Position numbers and translations under genes: made by a program. Source: Volvariella volvacea V23 (Eukaryota; Basidiomycota; Agaricomycetes; Agaricales; Pluteaceae). From it: a DNA stretch of 64,000 nt. The stretch covers positions 875,432-939,431 of the forward strand of contig KB722739.1 of the NCBI GenBank assembly GCA_000349905.1. The letters are read 5' to 3'. This document shows positions 46,510-58,821 of the stretch, one piece after another; the first letter of the stretch is position 1, and each line of letters starts with the position of its first letter. The notes under the pieces are model-generated. The model had not been told where the DNA came from, did not search any database, and saw only the letters and a list, made by a program, of their open reading frames with translations.

Positions 46510-47722
46510 GTTGTCAACAACATCGTTGGGGGATCCGGCAATGCCATATACTGTAAGTCTTCGAATTCGGTATTCTTTGTGATTCTCACATTTTTGTTCA
46601 GGTGAATCCGCTACAACACCGAGACCCTGTTCTCACCTTCAAAGTACGCGTTACCAAAATGAAAGTGCATGCTCCTGCTCTAGCACTCGCCCTTCATTGC
46701 GTTATAATCAATCATATTGCGATTACGATTACCATGCAGGATCGGGCGAGTGGGGAGAAGATTGGGGTGGTACCAGATGGATGGAAAGCAAGAGAGCTCA
46801 CATGGAACAACATACGGATGCTACATCCGGTTCACATCCCTATTGTGGTACATCCCTGCCACCTTCGTCACGAACGCCACGCCGTCCTGTATCCACATCC
46901 CCTTCTTCCTATGCTCCTGGACATTCACCTTGGTTCCCTCAAATCCGCGTTGAGACCCCAGCTCCCCTAGAACCACCACAAAATACGTATTACCGAGGTC
47001 AGAGCGGACGTTCCTATAAGAATACCCGCGCATGGGAGAACCTCGAAGAACTATGGGATAGCTACTACGACGACGGGTACTATAGCCACGAGGACCGAGA
47101 TGGTAGCAGATGGCCTCGCAGCACATATGGGCGAAGTAGAAAGAGATCCCTTGTCAATCAGCATATGGAAGCATCACTCAGCCCGCATTACCCTCCCTCA
47201 TCTCGTGGTGCTCCTCTTCCCCCTTTAACACAATCGTCGCAGTACATCCCGCCAGGCATCGTTCAACAATCTACTGCCCGTCAAACTCAAGTTAAGAGAA
47301 ACCAAAGAAGGATTTGGGATGGCGATGACGGGAGTCAATCACATCATCCACGTCCCCCTCGACAGAAGGACAGAGCTCCTGGATGTCGAGCACGCTATGG
47401 CGAGCACATTGAGACTGAGGACGACCGATACTGCTATGAAGAGGCAGGAAGACAGGGTCAACAGTCTGGGCGACCTTTTAAACGCCCTGATTACAGGCGC
47501 CCTCCCCCTTACTCTAGACGCCCGTACCCTGATGACACAGGTAGCTGTGCCCCAAACACCGCCTCCACATCGGTACCACCCTTTGCCGAAGCGTTGACCC
47601 CACCTCCGACTTCGACCTCAACCTTTGCCACCGTCCCCGGCTCTCTGTCCCCTCGTCCTCATAACCCACGGCATATCCCCCATACCTGTTGTATCTATCG
47701 ATTCCCGCCGTCACGATGTTGA
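46510..47722 (+). CDS. Probable exons of a disordered Tyr/Arg/Pro-rich protein
   Basis: An open frame of more than 1 kb runs to the stop at 47720-47722. A GTAAGT...TTCAG intron (about 46553-46601) can join it to an upstream exon containing NNIVGGSGNAIYC. The product is strongly hydrophilic: SYCDYDYHAGSGEWGEDWGG, then many Ser/Pro, and repeated Asp/Tyr/Arg clusters (WDSYYDDGYYSHEDRDGS, RPFKRPDYRRPPPYSRRPY). No domain is recognised. The first exon and start codon were not found, so the 5' end is open. A frame this long in ordinary-composition DNA and a plausible intron favour a real gene; an old fragment is the alternative. Confidence 0.4.
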
Positions 47723-48517
47723 GAGGGAACTCGAAAACGTGTTTGGGGCTGCGCCTTATCGTTCTGCTTTGATTGAGAACCAAGCTTCCTATGTTTTAAG
47801 TGGGACAGATATGGTGGTACTTATTATTCTGCTGTCCCTGTGTACTACACAGATCTTTTTCTGAAACCAGTCACGCTAGCGCTTGCAATAATGCACCCCA
47901 GAATTTTTGTCAATGCTTGCTTCGGACATATCATATCTCTAGACTTTCCTCGCAATACCCTCACCAATTATTATATTTATCATATTACGTTGTAGAATAG
48001 GTGTATTATCATTCAAAGGCCTATGTGGTGCATAGCATACCAAAGGCAGGTGAACGGCGACTGGTCGAACCAGATGACTGAGAGGACTGCTGCAATCGAC
48101 GGGTGGGAAAACAAAAACTCTCCCTTCGCTGTGTCACCTCTGTCAAGATCAACTGATCATATTTAATGAGTTTTTGTGGGCGTTGAGGGAGGTTTCAAAA
48201 GCTCAGGCGCTTGTTGTGCGTGTGCGGGTCCTTCTGTCTTGCGGATGCTTTGTAGTAGTCGTCAATAAATGGTTGCCTTCCTAATTGGTGCTTTGTCCTA
48301 CCGACTTCACTTATTGACACGGGCTCGGAAAATAACGAGAATATCTCAAAAGATAATGATGGGGGGTTGTACTCAAGTGACTATTCTCTTTGGTTCTGTA
48401 CATTCCGCCATCTATATGTATCTACATCCACTGTACCTTTAAGGCGCTGCTGTTCAACTCTCACAATCCAGGCTAATTGCACAGCATCGAGTATGTGATG
48501 ATTCAGCAATCCAGCAA

Positions 48518-48599
48518 GACCCCTTAGCTCAGTGGTAGAGCGTGAGATTCCAGTGATGGAACTTCCTCAAGGTCAAGCGTTCAACTCGCTTAGGGGTCA
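48518..48599 (+). tRNA. tRNA, probably Trp (anticodon CCA), with a 10-base intron
   Basis: A perfect acceptor stem pairs GACCCCT (48518-48524) with AGGGGTC (48592-48598), discriminator A. The D arm is GCTC-AGTGGTA-GAGC and the T arm AAGCG-TTCAACT-CGCTT, both fully paired, giving good A-box (TAGCTCAGTGG) and B-box sequences. The anticodon arm is 10 bases too long. Placing an intron after position 37 leaves loop TTCCAG with anticodon CCA and stem TGAGA/CCTCA with one A-C mismatch. Anticodon TCC (Gly) is a weaker alternative. A TTTT run at 48604-48607 fits a Pol III terminator. Confidence 0.85.
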
Positions 48600-49495
48600 A
48601 TTATTTTGTCACCTTTCTTTATACACCGCGAACTTTACAAGTGGTGGAACGACAAGTCTGCAATTCCCATTTCTATCGAATTTCGTGCTAACATGAATTA
48701 CTAAACAGAACTTGCATGAAACAGGCATGCATATGGACAGGATATTCAGGTGATGCTCAGCTTATGCTTTTAGTATCCTATGCCGTTAGTCACTATACTG
48801 ATGGCCGTGAGCCTCGTATTTTGTTCGTGCGTTTCCCCAAGAACTATCATGTCTATACTCACCGGGTGCTCTTGCACGGTTTTGAGCGGGTAAGGCCATG
48901 CTCCTGGTTCTCTAACTCAGCCATTCCACAGGAGCTGACCTGCATTGGGAGTGTAGTGGTGACAGCAAAGGGCAGTTTTTTTTTACCAGTCGACGCTCCA
49001 TCCAGTGGTCTGGTTGGATAGCTGATGTGGCAGATTGAAGTAAATCACTCTCGATACAGCACCGCTAAAGAGTGAATTTGTAGCCTTATCAGGCAACAGG
49101 TACGACAAAACCTCCACAACTGTGTCGTGCCTCACGATTGTCGTGTGCGCTAAAATAAGCTCATGGGATACCGAATCATGATTTGGACAATGCGCACATT
49201 GCCGAGTGAGCACTAGGATTCCTTTCAATACTTCAGTAGTCTAATCGTAGTAGTTTCAACTTTTGATACCCCCAGCCAGAATCTCATAGATCGTCGGAAC
49301 GCTTGAAGCATGATTAATGCCCCTCCCGATCTTCCATACTCCGAGATGCTTCAAGGTTACCCGGACAGGTTCATGATTGTCACCCCACCCACTCACCCAC
49401 TCGATACACCGACCTAAGCAGCAAATCGTGGTAGCCTGCCCCGGTGACATTTGCAATCAGTATTGTCGCTCTACCACCCTTACTAAGCCCAGTTA
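48600..49495. other. Spacer downstream of the tRNA
   Basis: A frame of 101 codons (48716-49021, plus, ATG start) is present but matches nothing I know. Nothing else is seen. Confidence 0.45.
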
Positions 49496-52400
49496 TTAGA
49501 CATTTAACTGGACATTTCTTACATCTCCACTCCAATCATTGCATCTACCTCCTCCCAAAAGAAGTTCATCCGCAACCCAATCATAGCAATCCTCTCCTTG
49601 AACCCATTCCGGCTTTAGCCTTCGAACGGCAGCGATAGACTGCTTGTCAGTACGAGCGTGCTCCGCGAAAAAATGTCGACCAGCCAGCAGTCGTACGAGT
49701 TTGGCCGAGTCCTCATCATAATCATCTATAACGCGGTAAACAGCGCTCGAGCATCCATACGCCCATATGTTGTATCGCTCGTGTAAGACAACAGCCCCAG
49801 GCTTCGTACGTTCGCTCCGTCTATTTGGAGCATCTCCGACATGTCCGTTTTTCGTTCTCTTGTTGGTCTTCGTCTTTGTTGTCTTTGGGACTGGAAGCGT
49901 TTCTGGGTGAACTCCTAGCTCCATGATGAGTGTTACATAGGGTCTGATTGGTCCGTCCTCGGGGAAGAATTGGATTTGCTCCGCAGTAAAATCGTCGTCA
50001 CCCAAACCGCCCTTTGATCCTCGACGCTTGACTCGAATCAATATCGCCGTCATGACTGCCTCTTCCAGCATTGAATCCTTGTTCAGCAGGACAGGGAGAA
50101 CAAAGTCAAAAGATGCTTGACCGGGACGAGCAGCAAAAGCCATGCAACGCGTGAACGCGGTGAACATTCCACTGCTGCTGGCCCCAGCACCATCACCGAG
50201 CCTGACAAAGTGGGTGAAACGAATTACCGCTTGTTGGAATTTCTCAGAAAAGGTACTGCCATCGGCGACATTGTCGGGCTTGCTAATCAAGATGGCCTCC
50301 GCGTGTTGTTGCTGGAACAGGTGCCTGATGAACGTCTCCACCCTGCAACCTGAACTGAACACGGCTCGATCCTAACCCCATGGCCATGAATTTTCTTCCC
50401 TTATGGCATTGTCATATACCTCGGTGAGGATGGCCCGTGCGATAATCTCCTCTCGCTCGCCGCGATCAATGAGATCATTATTCATGTGAGTGTTGAGGAC
50501 GCTGAATATATTGAGTACGGTATCAAGAGATTTCCAGTGATCCATTTCTAGGGCCGCCGCCTGGCAAGTGATGTAAGGATGTATTCTAGAAGGAAAAAGC
50601 AAAGTTGGCATACCTCAGCCAAAATAGGCTCACTTGGATATCCCGAACGCATGTATTCTTGGTGTTGGGGAATGGAGTAAGCGGTCCGCATGTGACTAGC
50701 CACGAGATCAGATAAGATTGAGTACGTCGCTTGTCGCCCTGATTCATAGCTCAAACAAAGTCTGACGTCGACAACAGCAAGTTGGGCATTGGGGCTAGGC
50801 TGAATGTTCTTATCAAGTTCTGGAGTAGCCGTCAGTTTACTTCTCGCGAGGTATGACCAACGGTATCAATACTTGTGCACGCTGGGCATCGCTATCTATG
50901 AGGATGGACCAGAACCTAAATTGTGTCACTATTCGTTCAGTATAACGTATGAAATTTCACGTACAGCGGTCTGCCAAAATTTGCCAAAAACTTTACGTCA
51001 CGTACGTGGTGTAAAGATAACGTCCTGGGGATTACACGCATGTTCGGGGCGCAATCAAAAGGTGTCTCAGTAATTGGTGCGTTAAGGTGCGGCGCAGCTA
51101 TAACGGCTCTCGCAGATGGGTGGGGGTATGGTGGGGGTGCAAGGGACTGAACCCGAGAAGTGGTGGATAGAAAGACGAAGAAGATTGGGAAAAGACTGAA
51201 ATTGGTGATGACAGATACGAGAGTATCGTAAAGTGTCTTTCCGTCGCCTTGGGTACCACCCTTCTCTTGTGGCGCTTTCTTGGTTGTTAGCTCGTGTGCT
51301 TCATCGATGTAGAGGATGATTCTGACAAAAGATTCCGGCTTTGGGGGAACAGCAGTCAGAGACTCTCGCCACCTTTCCCCTTCGATGGCAGTTAATAATC
51401 TCTCGAGTACACCACAAACCTGCGATGTAGCTTCTACTTCGTCAAATCTCTCCTTCATTCCTTGGGTACGGATCTCCGGTTCCCACTCCTCCCTAAGTAT
51501 CTGCGTCAAGATTAGACTTTGTTTACCCCTAGAAATAGAAGGAAAAACCTTCGCATTTTTCACAACGGCCGTGTACAATCTCCTACGCACACCGTTTCGG
51601 TGTAAGTGCGCACGCCAGGCCTTGGCTTTCTCTTCCGGCTCCGCATTGCCCAATTCAAGGCTTGTGAATTCATTGAGTGTTTCAGTAAAAAGTTCGTAAA
51701 AGAAAGCGAAGCAATGAGCGCGTTGCTTCTCATACCACGACTTCTCTTCCGTGAGGTACTCTCGTACAATGTCGTCATCCGGATGGGGATAAGCAAGTAC
51801 TGAATCATAGAATAAATGGTAGTTGTAATTGTAGGAAGGACCAACATACAATTGCTTTCCCCCTTGCTCCTTAAGTTTAGTGGCAGAGTAAAGACCAGAT
51901 TCGCCATTTCGTCAACCATTCGAGATTTACCGGTGCCTGAACCCTGGACGAAGGACACAAAATTCCCGTAGGGTTTACCCCAGTTGGATAGGTGCATGCG
52001 CCTAAGGTTTACAAGAAGCATCGCGTGGTATGCGAGTTGATATGCACCTTTCCAAGCCATTTCAATAGCTTGGATAGTCGACGCACGAGTTAGATCCTGA
52101 AGCGGGAAGGCATGAATCTTACCTTGAACTAGAGCGATTCACATGCGAATGTATGACAAGTCTGTGAGTGGCATCCAAGGAAAGTTGCAAATTGACTCGC
52201 TGGTAGTATACTTCTGTGCAGCAGTCCACCCAATCATTACACGAGGATTGTGGCGGACCTGCAATGACCCTTTGCTTGTAAGTACACAGCACCAACTGAA
52301 GCCATCAATCGCCTTACTGCAGTCGTAGATCTCCCCCAATATAAACCGCTTTTCCTCTTCTGGAGCAGATGTTAGATGTTCGATCAACCGATAAACGTCC

Positions 52401-52665
52401 CCTTTTTCCAATAGCATCTCTTCTGCTTAATGTATCGCTGATCTAAGGACAAGTTGCTCCGGACAACCCTCATCAGTAGAACAACCATGTGTCCATACTT
52501 CTCGTCTTCATCACAATACTCAATCTTTTGCAGTATGTCTTGAATTTTATCAGTAAGCATTGGAGGTGAAGTACTCCTCCCACGCCTCTTTGCCAGAGGC
52601 TCTGAAGGTGTAGGGGCAAGATCAGGCTCAGGCTCCGCAGAGCGTTTTAGAGGATTGGGGTCCAT
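49496..52665 (-). pseudogene. P-loop NTPase/nuclease-like gene with several disabling changes (minus copy)
   Basis: Full-length relative of the plus-strand copy at 24793-27353. Reading from 52665: an N-terminal frame with KRSAEPEPDLAP; a region ending LTDLSYIRM; a P-loop GSGTGKSR (about 51943-51920); YPHPDDDIVREYL; Walker B-like RIILYIDEAHEL; FVFLSTTS; then the nuclease-like part with SFDFVLPVLL and ILIRVKRR, ending near 49496. Introns match the other copy. Breaks: a frame change near 52410; TGA at 52141-52139 in an otherwise continuing frame; a 2-base loss near 50850 giving TAA; TAG at about 50374-50372 where the other copy has CCG; and a deletion with frameshift near the C-terminus. Such NTPase genes form large families in agaricomycetes. 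ATP hydrolysis and nuclease action are inferred from motifs only. Confidence 0.75.
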
Positions 52666-54242
52666 GTGTCGTGGTAGAGTAAAGGCGAGTGGCAGCAGTG
52701 GGATTATATAAAGGGGGCGCTGTGTTTGCGCCTGTTTGAAGGAGATAAAACCCGGAAGTTTTCTTTGATCGCAACCTTCAACTTGATTTCAATTGCGTTG
52801 TACGCATCTAGCAAATAGAGGTACGTGAAGCTCTCTAGCTACTCTCATATGATGAGTGTTTTTGCTGTGCACCAGGCCAAGTGCGTCTTTGACGAAAAAT
52901 ACCCTGGCGCTCTATATACGCTCGAGCGTCCTGATCCTTTTACCTCTTTCGTTATCCAAACCTTGAACCGTGCCGCTGACACTCTATTTGCTACCCTCTA
53001 GATCCGTAATCCAAATGAATTGTTTATACTTCCTGTATCCAGTACTTGACCTCGATTGTGATTGAATATACATCGGCGCTTTTGGCGAGCATGGCTTTTG
53101 CCAGTGGGACGATTGATATGGGAATCATCCTTTTCTGTACGTCCTCTCCCTCTTGCATCCGCTTTTGCGCTCCTACAACAGTTGAGAGTGCGGGGGTGCT
53201 CGTCGTACAGACTTTTTTCTCGACATGTACTCAAGGGATATCAACGATGCAGCCTTCACTACATAGGAACATTCTGCTGTGCGTCTGCGATACACGGAGC
53301 CTTGCACGCTGCAGGATGTGTGCTATGCAACATATTACTCACCAGGTCATCTAGGACTTCAGGCGCTCTCGGTTGCGGTACAGCTCGCCGTGAGACACAA
53401 AGCCCATAGGATAAAGCCTGCAATTGTCTCTTGCCTGTTGAAGAACGTCGATAGCTTTGCTATATGTATCAAAGCGGGGTCCCAAAACGCCCGAGTAGCA
53501 GCAAAACAAGAAAGCTACGGTCCTCGTGAGATGGGGAGCAGAGAGCATCCAATAAGGGTATACAATGACTTCTTGGATGGTTGACTGCGCCCTCTCGGCT
53601 CCTCCACACTCTTCAGTACGGCTCGTTTCTCTGATCCATACCAATGATGATGCTGAACTATCACGATCAGGACGCACTGGTCTCTCGTGCTCAAGTGATA
53701 GTAGGTCAGAAAGCGTAAAGCGCTCTGGACGCTCGTACTAACCATCTCCTTCAGACCATAGAGGTACCGTACCCAACCGCGAAAAGTGAACTTATGATCC
53801 CAACCATGCTTGATGGTCTCGCCAAGAGGCCTAGCCTTCGGCGTTGCGTTTGCTGCGGCCATCCCAGAATCCAGGTCATCAGGGCCTTTTCCTGCGAGTT
53901 GCTCACTTGGACGCTCATAGTCATGGCGAGCACGAGGCGAAGGTTGAACAAGGCGCTTATCATACTCGGGCTCCTCGAAGATGATTGAGATGCCTTTTCC
54001 TGACTGATTGGCCGCTAGAGACCTCATCAACCACAAGCTGAAGAACCCTCATCAAAAAAGCCACACATCGTCGGACCTACCGCCCAAAGTAGCTCACATC
54101 AAAATTCCAGGAAGCGAGAGAAAGTGGATGATATTGCTCTATGATCAGATACAGCTCTAAGTTCTATGTGTGAATCCATCTCATCCGCTCCCTCGGGGTA
54201 TGTGTGGCGTCAGAAACGTGAGGACGGGACGACGCCCGACGC
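52666..54242. other. Unresolved region with possible gene fragments
   Basis: Fragments worth noting are VFDEKYPGALYTLERPDP (about 52880-52940, plus, after an acceptor-like CACCAG), a hydrophobic frame SALLASMAFASGTIDMGII (about 53060-53130, plus), and a 173-codon frame on the minus strand (54036-53515) containing KFTFRGWVRYLYGLKEM. None can be joined into a gene or assigned to a family, so no CDS is called. Confidence 0.35.
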
Positions 54243-54882
54243 TCAGTGGATAGTAACGACACCGTCCGGTTCTATTTGTATTATGAGATCAACAGGCGGG
54301 AAAATCAGAGAGGACGCTTACTCACCAATGTAGTTCACAAGTGAGTCTTCTTGCAAGTCCCGCAAGAAGGAGATGGGAATCTCTGCTGCGAATCCCTGGT
54401 GGCATGGCTTTCGTTAGTAAATGGGGGTTACAGCACCAAAAGGTATGCTTACCCTTAAGATCGAGTCGTAGGTATTGGTCACTCTTCCACCTGTAGGACA
54501 TGGTATTTTTCAAGGACACGCAACAGAACAAGTGGTGTTCAAAAGAAATGGAGGTAGAGATCAATGAGCATCCGTTGATCACGACGTAGAGTAAAGTTTA
54601 CCATTACTTTCGACCCGTGCGACGTAATCCTCAATGGGGGCCCCGTTCTTCAAAACGACGATGTATTCTGTCAATCAGCCTGTCAGCATCGTATAAATAG
54701 CTTTATAGAGCCCCCGCGCCGCGACTCAGCCAACCCGGGTCCCGCCAGCTACGGCGGCGTCGCCCGGTTGAGACCACCCTGTGAATGGCAAGACCTCGTA
54801 GGGATCACACCGAGACCAGCCATCCGTGATGGCCATCGACGACAAAGGGGCTAAAAACGCGTCTCGACGTACTGTGGTTCAT
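54243..54882 (-). CDS. I9-type serine protease inhibitor, array member 1
   Basis: Five exons: 54882-54873, 54667-54602, 54490-54453, 54395-54326 and 54271-54243. They give 70 residues beginning MNHKYIVVLKNGAP. This is the inhibitor I9 (propeptide-like) fold, like the Pleurotus proteinase A inhibitor 1 and yeast Pbi2. Strand 1 is KYIVVLK, helix 1 IEDYVARVESN, strand 2 GGRVTNTYDSILRGF, helix 2 SFLRDLQ, and the C-terminal strand YIEPDGVVTIH. It has no signal peptide, so it should bind subtilisin-like proteases inside the cell, the C-terminal tail filling the active site. The first exon is just ATG plus seven bases and is found by matching its two neighbours; it needs a 205-base intron. TATATAGAG lies about 70 bases upstream. 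Compared with the other copies helix 1 is three residues shorter. Confidence 0.82.
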
Positions 54883-55902
54883 GTTGAGCGTGTACAAGCC
54901 GAGAAAGAAATGCGAGAAGGGGTTGATGCCTTTGCGGCCTGTGCACCGGCCTCTATATACGATTTTTTCCCCCTCTTCAACCATGGTGCGAGTGCTCGCG
55001 TGTGCGCCGATTGGTGCTCTTGCTGAAAATGCTCCAATGGGTGGTGCTCGAGAGCTGGGATGGGCAATCACGGCCTCGACCGAAGACTTACCGCGTTTTA
55101 CGTGGAATTACCTCACCCCCCTGGGCTTCGCGAGGGTGCACTCTGCGTAGTACTGAATGGACCATGAAGCATGAAGGCAATGAACGCCGGCCAGCCTGAT
55201 AGTATCAGAAAGGAACCGTTTGCCAGTGGTTCTCGTCATCAAGAGTAGTTTAAAACTCAATGCGCCCACACAGGCCACGTAGATACCCGCGCTCGGATTA
55301 TGACAGCGCAGGCAGTCACGATGCTGCATCGTCGGAGAGTGATGGCGTTAGAAGAACGGTTGGACGCACACTCTGGGGCTTTTTGGGAAGCGTCAGTCGG
55401 TCAGGCACGCAGGCGTGAACCGGCCCGGCCAAAATGAAAGTTGGTGTGGGCCACCAAGGTTTTCCAACGCCACCTTGCAGTCACGACAATACGTGGTAAA
55501 AGAGGCGCGAGGGAGGCGGGCAAATGAGCATCGGACCAGGAAGCAAACGGTGATGGCTGCTGGGTCGTGTGTCGGCGATACTTGTCCGATTGGTCGTGTC
55601 TACGTTTTGATCGTATGTTTGGGTTGTGAGGACTTGTGTATACAATTGCTGACACAGAGGAGAAAGGCCGACCGAGGGTGCATAATTGCGACTCGAGCTC
55701 GCAACGCACCAGGCCGCGTATTGTCCGCCGAAGCACCCACCCTAGCTCGAAACCCTTAAGGATGGTGCTCGGCACTCAGGCGTGCGGAGAAATACCCTTT
55801 CCATTTCATGAAGCGTATTCATTGTATTCAACCACAAAACCAAGATTCGTACAAGACTTCAGCTCTATGATCGCTTTGAGGGGGCACATGCAAGCCGGTG
55901 CA
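54883..55902. other. Spacer between inhibitor genes
   Basis: No further inhibitor exon found. Open frames near 55400-55775 on both strands are overlapping shadows without domains. Confidence 0.5.
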
Positions 55903-56467
55903 TCATTGTGTGGTTACAACACCATCAGGTTCTAACGCGCGTCATCGTGCAAGTAAGCACCCGAATCGCATTCAAGGAGCCACGTTTCTGGAAACTCGAA
56001 CGCTGCTTACCGATGTAATCAATAATTGATTCTCCTTGCAAGCTCTGCAAGAAGGAATCCGGGATCTCTGCCGCGAATCCCTAATGGTGCAATCCCAGTT
56101 AATGAGTGTCATCTCTAGCTAAGCGGTGGATGAATGCGCTTACCTTGAACACCGCATCATAGGTGTTGGTCACCCTTCCGCCTGTGTGATGTCACGAGTA
56201 AGTTGATGGTAATGACCAGGGGTCGAGAAGAGAACGGCGGATGATGGGATGAAGTCGCCAAACGGCCAGGACGGGATGGAACACATGAGCAGGAGGAAGG
56301 ATTGGCTCGCGGTGAATTTTCCCACCGTTGTTGTTGACTTGGGAGGCGTATTCTTGGACTTGGGCGTCAGTTGTCCCATCCTTGAAGACGACGATGTACT
56401 CTATTTCCGGTAGTCAAATCAGACAGCCTGAAACGCTTCAAAGGAAGAGAAACGCACTCCCGGACAT
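55903..56467 (-). CDS. I9-type serine protease inhibitor, array member 2
   Basis: Exons 56467-56458, 56400-56326, 56181-56144, 56080-56011 and 55931-55903 encode 73 residues: MSGKYIVVFKDGTTD, helix QVQEYASQVNNN, GGRVTNTYDAVFKGFAAEIP, then SFLQSLQ and the tail YIEPDGVVTTQ. This ends like the Pleurotus proteinase A inhibitor (GVVTTQ), where the C-terminal residues act as the reactive site. All five exon lengths other than exon 2 equal those of member 1, and exon phases are the same. It lies 1.0 kb from member 1 and 1.1 kb from member 3, all on one strand. No secretion signal. Function is inferred from the family; the target protease is unknown. Confidence 0.87.
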
Positions 56468-57561
56468 GACTTGCGATAGGAGATTAAACAAGGACGAGGA
56501 CGAAAGGTAGAGGAACGATGGGCCTTGGAAGGGCGCCGTGTCGGGATGTGATCGTCTTTATATGCACCCGTTTGCTCCGATTGATACCACTTTGGCAGTC
56601 TACAACGAAGCTCCATAAGCATCGAATCACCTGCGCGTGCCTGCGGAACTGCGCGCAATCGCACGTTGACAATCGCCGACGCCGATTGTCTGCTTTCGTT
56701 AGTTGGTGTTGTAGCCTCTGGACGAAGATGGATAACACTGACGCCATTGGGCCCTGAACGGGGCTAGAAAGAGTGCGATGAGAGTGTTCAGGTAGAATCA
56801 TTCATAGAGATGTGCGGTGTCATTCAGGATGACGACACGTTGGTTGGGTATGGCGCGAGTGCAGTATTTTAGGAGATGTATTCACAGTGCGATGTAGATC
56901 GAGTGGATAAAGTACAAGTACGTTTGGGAGATGTATCCTAGGTGGGAATGAGTAATGAGGCGAGTGCACGAGTACTTTGGGTAAGCAGATTGCACTTGCT
57001 TGTAGTGCCGTCCGACAGAAATAGCGTCAGGACAGCGGTTCAACGTTCACCGGTACTCACACACCGACTGTGCATGCGCACATGCAGGCACACACGCAAA
57101 TCAATTGCATTACCCCAAAGAAGTAGACGAACACAAACCCCAGATAGTATACGAAACGGAATCGAAAGATTCAAGAAGAGGAAGAACGGTAGAGATGGAT
57201 GGGATACAGGATGTGGCGGAAAAGGAAGGAAGGAAGGAAGGAAGAAGGGATAGGAGACTAAAGAAATCCGACATCTATAGGTTACACAGTCCGTATTTAC
57301 ACATGCGCAGCGCGGTGGCACATCTACCTCCCAACAACAAGGGAGGAGGGCGCAACGCGATCGTGATCGTGAAAGAGTCCAAAGGCGAGTGAGGTGAGTA
57401 GGTGGTAGGCATTAAGAAATATATGGAAGGATGCTTTTTAGATTTAGAGCCACAGAGAAGAGCCGATATCTAATCGGAGAAAGATAAGAGAAACGCCGTG
57501 ATGCAGTGATGCGATGTGGGAGGACGAGAATGCTGGGCGCATTGTATGAATGGGGAATTGT
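56468..57561. other. Spacer between inhibitor genes
   Basis: It holds a GGAA microsatellite (57223-57244) and CA-rich runs near 57070-57100. No exon recognised. Confidence 0.5.
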
Positions 57562-58120
57562 TTAGAATAGCCCGACTGAGCCATCGGATGCGCCTTGAGT
57601 CGTAACGACGCCATCTGGTTCTGTGCGTGTGCGCAAATTAAGGGATTTGAGTTTAGATTTAATTTGTGCACGAGCAGGGAATCAAGGGGTGCTTACCGAT
57701 GTAGTCGATGAATGAATCGGAACGTAATGCGCTGAGGAAGCTGTCTGGGATGACAGCGGAGAAGCCCTGGATGGTGGGTTATTAGGGGGTAATCGGGTGT
57801 GGATGTGGGAGTGGCATTCGGTTAGATATCGCAAAGGGAGGGAGAAGGTGATGGGTACCGACTTTGAATACGAGGTCGTAGTGATGGGTTACTTCACCGC
57901 CTGCGGGGGATCGAGATGGTTAGCTGGCCGAGTGGCAATAGGAGGGAGATGCATACCGCTTGTGCGCACGCGGCGTGCATAGTCTTCGATGGCCTCGGGG
58001 GAGACCTCGTCCTTGAACACGACGATGTATCCTGAAAAATAGATGCCATATTGAGGACAAGCCCATCCCTTATCGGGCCAACAAAGGAAAGGAGATGGCC
58101 CATAACGTACTGTTAGGCAT
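57562..58120 (-). CDS. I9-type serine protease inhibitor with C-terminal extension, array member 3
   Basis: Exons 58120-58111, 58031-57957, 57900-57863, 57766-57697 and 57620-57562 encode 83 residues. The core is MPNRYIVVFKDEVSPEAIED, then VRTSGGEVTHHYDLVFKGF, DSFLSALRSD and YIEPDGVVTTQ. Unlike its two neighbours it goes on for ten more residues (GASDGSVGLF) after the TTQ end that normally blocks the protease. The extension could change or abolish inhibition, or be trimmed. The donor of intron 3 is unusual (AAA|GTCGGT), but the frame and the conserved KGF junction demand it. No signal peptide. Ordering and exon phases match members 1 and 2. Confidence 0.85.
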
Positions 58121-58821
58121 GGTGCGAGTGGCAACTGATGGATGACGATGAGGATGGAGTGATCTCGTGGACGATGGAGACGTATCCTGTGCAATTGAGT
58201 CCGAAAAAAAGGACAGCTGGGGTGGGTGGCAGTGGTGGTTGAAAGCAGTAATCGATGGGAAGGATTAGACAGGGCTAATAAGGTGGAATGAGGCCCCAGT
58301 GAAGCGAAATGCACATGCTCGTGCCCGGCGCGTGGAGGGTGCAAGGCGTGCGGGAGTGCCAGCCCGGTCCATGCGGTCTGCGCGGGACCGAGGGGAGACC
58401 GGCGGTAGACCTGCAAGACTCAGGGGCGACAGGCATAGCACGAGGAAGAGAACCACGAGGCGAGCTGGGCACGGTGCTGTGGCTGCAGCAGATGTCCCCT
58501 GAGGACGCCCAGACAACGCCTTTTGTGGGATCCTGTATGTTGGGTGGTCGGGAGACATCGCGCAGCAGGCCAGAAAGTGCCGGAGACTGACCAGCGAATA
58601 ACAGCAACGCATTGCTGGCACTCGGTGGGACAGCGAGACTTTTGTAGGGGCAGCGAGACAGGGAGGGAATGTCTTGTGCAGGAGGCGGACCAGAGGAGGC
58701 TGGCTTTGGATAATAAAATATTTGGCTCCCTCTCCTCACGCCCTTCACCTCCCGTCTCCATCATCCGACAACAAACGACGAACGGCACAGGGATTGCGCT
58801 TTGTCTTTGTTCTTTGTACTC

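Noticed and set aside
48541..48571. Reading the tRNA as Gly (anticodon TCC)
   Set aside because: It needs a weaker anticodon stem with a G-A mismatch at its base; the CCA placement leaves only one internal mismatch.
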